From NCBI GenBank assembly GCA_019009955.1, contig CM032228.1, forward strand, positions 75,129,501 through 75,193,500: a stretch of DNA of 64,000 nucleotides, read 5' to 3'. Below are positions 28,201 through 33,979 of the stretch, piece after piece (position 1 is the first letter of the stretch; each line of letters starts with the position of its first letter). The notes under the pieces were generated by a model. The model saw only the letters and a list, made by a program, of their open reading frames with translations, made no database searches and was not told the origin of the DNA. The position numbers were made by a program, and so were the translations under genes. This DNA comes from Riptortus pedestris. Lineage: Eukaryota; Arthropoda; Insecta; Hemiptera; Alydidae.

Positions 28201-30256
28201 GCTTATTTCATCACGGTTTGGCGTGCCACTGTTTTCCCATAAGATGTTGTGATGATTTCTGCAAGATCATTAGCAGTTACATGAAGATTTTTAGTCGCTT
28301 TTTGCTTAATTTCACAGGATTCACACCCTTAGAGCTTATTGCAGGTCTTCTGCCCGTATGTTTTTTATTGTCCACTGAACCGAATTAAAATGTTCTAGAT
28401 ATATATATTGAGCGGTCGCGTGAGATAATCCCATTTTTTCCTATACTCCGGTTACTCAACCCTTGCTGAAAGAGTTTGACAATATCGTCTGTGAGATGAA
28501 AACTTAATTATTTACATTTGCGACCTTTTATAAATTTCGAAGTTTTGACTTCCGACTTACGGGCGCAAAATATATTATTCGTGTTCTATGAAAATGCCTC
28601 AATAGAATTGCGAAATTCTTAGTAAAATGTATTAAGGGAATGATTTTGTTAATATGAACGATTTGGTACTTGCACTCTTCTATCATGTACATCAAAACGC
28701 CTGTACGAACTCTTATGTTTTTCCCAGATACTAAGATGATACAATAGTTTTATTTTGACGGGAAACTAGATTTATTTTATCCCAAAAATGATAATAAATT
28801 GATCAATATTCGTGCAATAGGAAGTCCACGCTTGATGCCCAAAGCTATAAATATAAATAATTTGATTTAATTTAATTATTTATTAACGGAAACTTTTTCC
28901 AACTAAGGCTAATTGGGTCGGGTTATCTACAGGTTATAGATATTTTTTCTAGCCATGATGGGTATAAGGATTGCATTTTGTGAATTCCGTTTTGTTTGAA
29001 ATAAACTCCTATTGCCCAGGGCGGGAATCGAACTCACCACTCTAGTTTTACCATGTAAGATTAAGTAATTATTTTGAGGGCACTAAATTTATATATGTAC
29101 ATTTATATTTCGACGGGAAACCATTAATATATTAATTAGATTCCAGATAAAAGGTGTTCTAATCATAAAATTTGGGTTCCTGCTTATATCGTGGGTAAAA
29201 CAAATGAATGGCTACACTTTCACTGTCACGCAAAGGGCATTTGCGATATTGATTTATATGGCATATACATTTTTATTTCCGTTGAAAAATGTAACTCTAA
29301 ATAAATCACGAAAAAAAATATTTTTTGGCATTATTTTTACTTTTTGTATGAAGTAAAAGAAGTATTATAATTCAAATATTTTCGGTTATCAGATTTGAAA
29401 GGAATTGTCAGTTTTGACTAGTAGACGTCCGTTAATATGCATACGTATGCGAGTTGGTATGTACTTATCTCGCATAACTCCAACACGGCTGGCCTTAGAA
29501 TGCTGGAATTTCGTATTCAGTTCTGGTTTAGTTTAGGTTAGGTTTAGTAGTGCTCCTTCCCTTTTGATTAAACTCAACTAAGATTGGGGGGGGGGACTTC
29601 AGAAAGAGTAGAAAATAAAGTATTTCCAACTTCCCCGTAGGTATAAAAGATATGAAAATGCTCAGATGACATGAAATGGTCTTTATATTATGTTCTATTG
29701 CATAATTCGATCCGATGCATAAGAATGGAGATATCATACATAAATAAATAATTTAAAATAAAGCGTAACCAAGCAAGCTTCCGTTGAATTGAAGTTTCTA
29801 TTGTAACTCGAAAAACGAAAGTGCCCTGGTTATTTCTATCACATAACTATAAAGATAAAAAATATTAATATACACTCATAATTGTTTATTATTATTTACG
29901 TCCACTTTATGCTACTATGGCTAATCGGGACGGGTTATCTACAGGTTACCACCCTTTTCTAGCCAGGGTGGGCCTAAGGAGTTTATTTAATGAGTCCGTC
30001 ACTAAATAAACTCCCACTGCCCCGGGCGGGGAATCGAACCCGCCACTCTAGGTTTACCACGCGAGACTAAGACACTCATAATTCAAATTGAACGTTTCTA
30101 ATCTGAAATAAGAAAAAATGAGGTGTGCGTTTTTTAGCAGTAAATAGCAGATTTGCTAGTATGTACTCGCAACGAGATTTTCAAAAAATATCCTAAAATG
30201 TCCATCGATCCTACCCAGGATGACGAAAAAGAGGTCCATTCAAAACTCTGTGTGTG

Positions 30257-30314
<58 letters not shown>

Positions 30315-32638
30315 TGCGTGTGCGTGTGCGTGTGCGTGTGCGAGTGGGTGTGGGTGTGCGCGTGCGCGTGCGCGTGCGTGTGCGTGCGAGTGCGCGTGGG
30401 CGTGCGCGTGCGCGTGCGCGTGCGTGTGCGTGTGCGTGTGCGTGTGCGTGTGTGTGCATTTAACGCTCTAGTGGTCACAATTTTAATTCAAAGAGTCAAG
30501 CTATCTGTGTTATTATACGTCCGATCGAATAAGTGCACAGAACCAGTCATATTGCAAATTAAATATTCTATAAGTGTTGTTTTATGCATTTTTCCACCAT
30601 CTTGATTATTAACCGAAACGTTTGCATATTTTAATTTTCGGCATTCAGTAAACTCCTACTCCTACTCAATTCATATTAATAATAAGCTGCCATATCATGA
30701 AACACTTTAGTTGTAGCTTAAATTCCAAATATTGTTCTATATATTATGTTCTATGGCATAATTCGATCCAATGTATTGGAACAGCGGAGATATTGCACAT
30801 CACTAAATAATTTTATATGAAGTGCAACAAAACATTTTATTTATTTAATTTAATAGGCTATGTTTTTCAGGTTGTACCCAAAATAGAATTTAATTTTTGG
30901 CAATAGACTTAATACGCAATGAGAGTAAATACAAATTATAGTTTTATACACAAGAAAAATGCGGGTTTTTTATTTTAATTTTAAATGCGGGGGACTTTAT
31001 TTAATTTCCTGAGAAATATAATTTAAGTCTATATGCTTCGAGTATATAAATGAGTATTAATAATATAGAATGGGATTGAAAATAAAGGGAGTTATTTTTT
31101 CAAAGGACCTTATTTTTTTTTTTTTTTAAATATATCGAAATTGAGAACATATCATGAATTTGAACGGAAAGACAGTATAACATTATTTCGTCACCTCTAA
31201 TAACCATCAGAATTGGGTTTAAATCAAATGGCATTTCTCTAAATTGAGAATCAGATGAGCCACCGACGCAGAAAACACTCGAAACGTTAAGAGGCAAACA
31301 GACACTGACCCCAATATCTCCAATCAATAAAGCCAAACTGAGTGATGCCTCTATCTTTATTCGTTACACCAACTTTATAAGTACTTTCTGACTTGGGAAG
31401 AAATCAAACTAAAGACCACTTCTCCTAATCTCTTAGCAGATTTCACTTAACGAAAACGATTATTATGGTTATCCATTGCGAGACTTTTAAAATAACTTTC
31501 CTACATATTAGATGAGGATATTTGTCTGTTATCGATAAAGCGATCGTAATTTTTGCTTGAACCCTATCGTACACGATGTTTAAACGTTTCGTGAACTACA
31601 GATGGTGAAGTTCATGGTTTTGTGGTGAGAAATATATATATATATATATATATATATTTCTCTGTTAACGCTCTAGCGGTCGCAATTTTTGTTTAATCGT
31701 CACCAAACTCGGTATTTAATCGTTTCATGTAAAAAGAAAGATCAAGTTCGTTAACGGCTGAAATCGGACCTGTGGGAGGGGGGGGTTAGAGGGGGATTTT
31801 CAAAAATTCGAAATATCTCCGTTATTATGCTTCGGATCGAAAAATTGTATAGAACCAATCTTATTGCAAATTAAATTTACTATACATATTGGTATATACA
31901 TTTATTCTCTATCTTGAATATTAACCGAGATATTTGCATTTTATTTATGAAGTCTGTGGTCGGGTATACTTCAGATTAGATCGGCCATTTTCGTCAGTAC
32001 TCGGCTCAGGTGAAAGCTTCTTCTAACCTTACCTGTCGTTTCGTCCTAGTCTTCATTACTTTGTGTGATTTATGCAAATACGGTCTGTTCATCCGCCGCC
32101 TAAATATAAATTATTTTGCAATTCAAAAGCCGTTTCAGTTGGGAATTTATTAAAATTAACTGAATGTTTTTTTTATTACCGTTTGTATTTATTCATGGTG
32201 GGGTTGTATTACCAGTATGCAGATTTCTCTATTGTAAAACTTCACATGGGAAATCTGCTTAGTTTACGCAGCCCCTGCGTGACGGACTTTTTTACATTTC
32301 AGAGGCTTCCCGTCGGAAGGTTATTAAAATGACTGATAAATTTCTTGTTACAGTTTGTATTTATTCACTTAATATTCACGTTGGTGTTGTTTTAGCAGTA
32401 TGTAGATTCATCTTTTGTTATACTTCTGACGGAAGAAGGAATTCTGCTTAGTTTATGCAGCCCCTAAGTGACGGACATTTTGATTTCCCTTACCATCGTG
32501 GACTTTGGAAATCATGTCTTTCCGAAATGAATTTATGACCGGTGGTAGCAGATTAATTTTAAAGGAAATAACCTTTTGACGTACTCATGACGCGATTTTT
32601 GAAAAGTCTTGGAGAGGACGAATATAACGTCCAGTCAA

Positions 32639-32684
<46 letters not shown>

Positions 32685-33941
32685 TGCTAACGCTTCAACG
32701 GACGCAATTTTTATTTGATCGTTACCAAACTCGATACTTAAAATTTAAATGTAAAACTAAAGATCAGGTTCGTTAATGGATGAAATATGACCAGTGGGAG
32801 GGGGAGGGGTTTAGAGAGGGGATTTTCGAAGCTTCTTAATATTAATTGCCAAGATCTTATAAGCAACTTTAGCCAAGATCTTACGAGTACATACAGCTAT
32901 TGCCGAAAACGCATATGCTCAGCAAATGTCATTTATTGATTTGCCTTATATGCACCTATTGCTAAGATTTTATATGCACCTGTTGCTAAGGTTCGATATG
33001 CACTTATTGCTAAGATCTTATATGTTCCTATTGCTAAGGTTCGATATGCAGCTATTGTCATGATCTTATAAGCAACTTTAGCCAAGATTTTACGAGTACA
33101 TACAGCTATTGCCGAAATGCATATGCTCAGCTAATGCCATTTATTGATTTGCCTTATATGCACCTATTGCTAAGATCTTATATGCACCTATTGCTAAGAT
33201 CTCATATGCACCTATTGCTAAGATCTCATATGTACCTATTGCTAAGATCTTATATGCACCTATTGCTAAGATCTTATATACACCTATTGCTAAGGTTCGA
33301 TATGCAGCTATTTTCATGATCTTGTATGCAGCTATTGGTATGATTTTATATGGAACTTCTGTCAATGTCAGGTGTCATGTATTGCCTACCGATTTAAGAT
33401 CTACTAGTATATAAAATCCAAACCTAACTGTGATGTAACGTAACTTGTTCTACTTAAGAAAAGGCCGTCACGAAGGTGCTGCGTTAACTAAGCAGATTTC
33501 CCAGTTGCGCAACGTATTTGTATTTATCTCAAAACTTAAAAGTCAAATGAGAACAATATTTGGTATATAAGCTTCAAATAAAGTGTACCATAACATAATA
33601 GAATATTGTTAATATAAGATGAGTAGGAGTGGGGCTTTACTGAAGACCAAAAACTAAAAAAATGCAAATATCTCTGTTAATAATCAAGATATTAAAAAAA
33701 TGTACATAACAACATTTATAGAACATTACATTTGCAATAAGATTTGCTTTATACAATTTTTCGATCCGATGCACAATAACGGATATATTAAGGATTTTCA
33801 AAATTCTCCCACATTAAACCCTCCCTCCTCTTGGTCCGATTTCAGCAGGTAAGGAACGTGATCTTTCTTTTTGTATAAAACGATTATATATCATATTTGG
33901 TAAGGATAAGACAAAAATTGCGACCACTAGAGCGGTAACAG

Positions 33942-33979
<38 letters not shown>

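Noticed and set aside
27930..28388. 152-codon plus-strand ORF
   Set aside because: It is the antisense shadow of the decayed Tc1/mariner transposase on the minus strand.
30134..30605. Long Cys-Val, His-Thr and Arg-Thr ORFs on both strands
   Set aside because: Translations of the GT/GTGC microsatellite.
33134..33319. Peptide with an 8-residue repeat
   Set aside because: Produced by the 24-bp tandem array; no start context or neighbouring exons.
32850..33360. CRISPR-like array
   Set aside because: Units are contiguous tandem copies without unique spacers, and the genome is eukaryotic.
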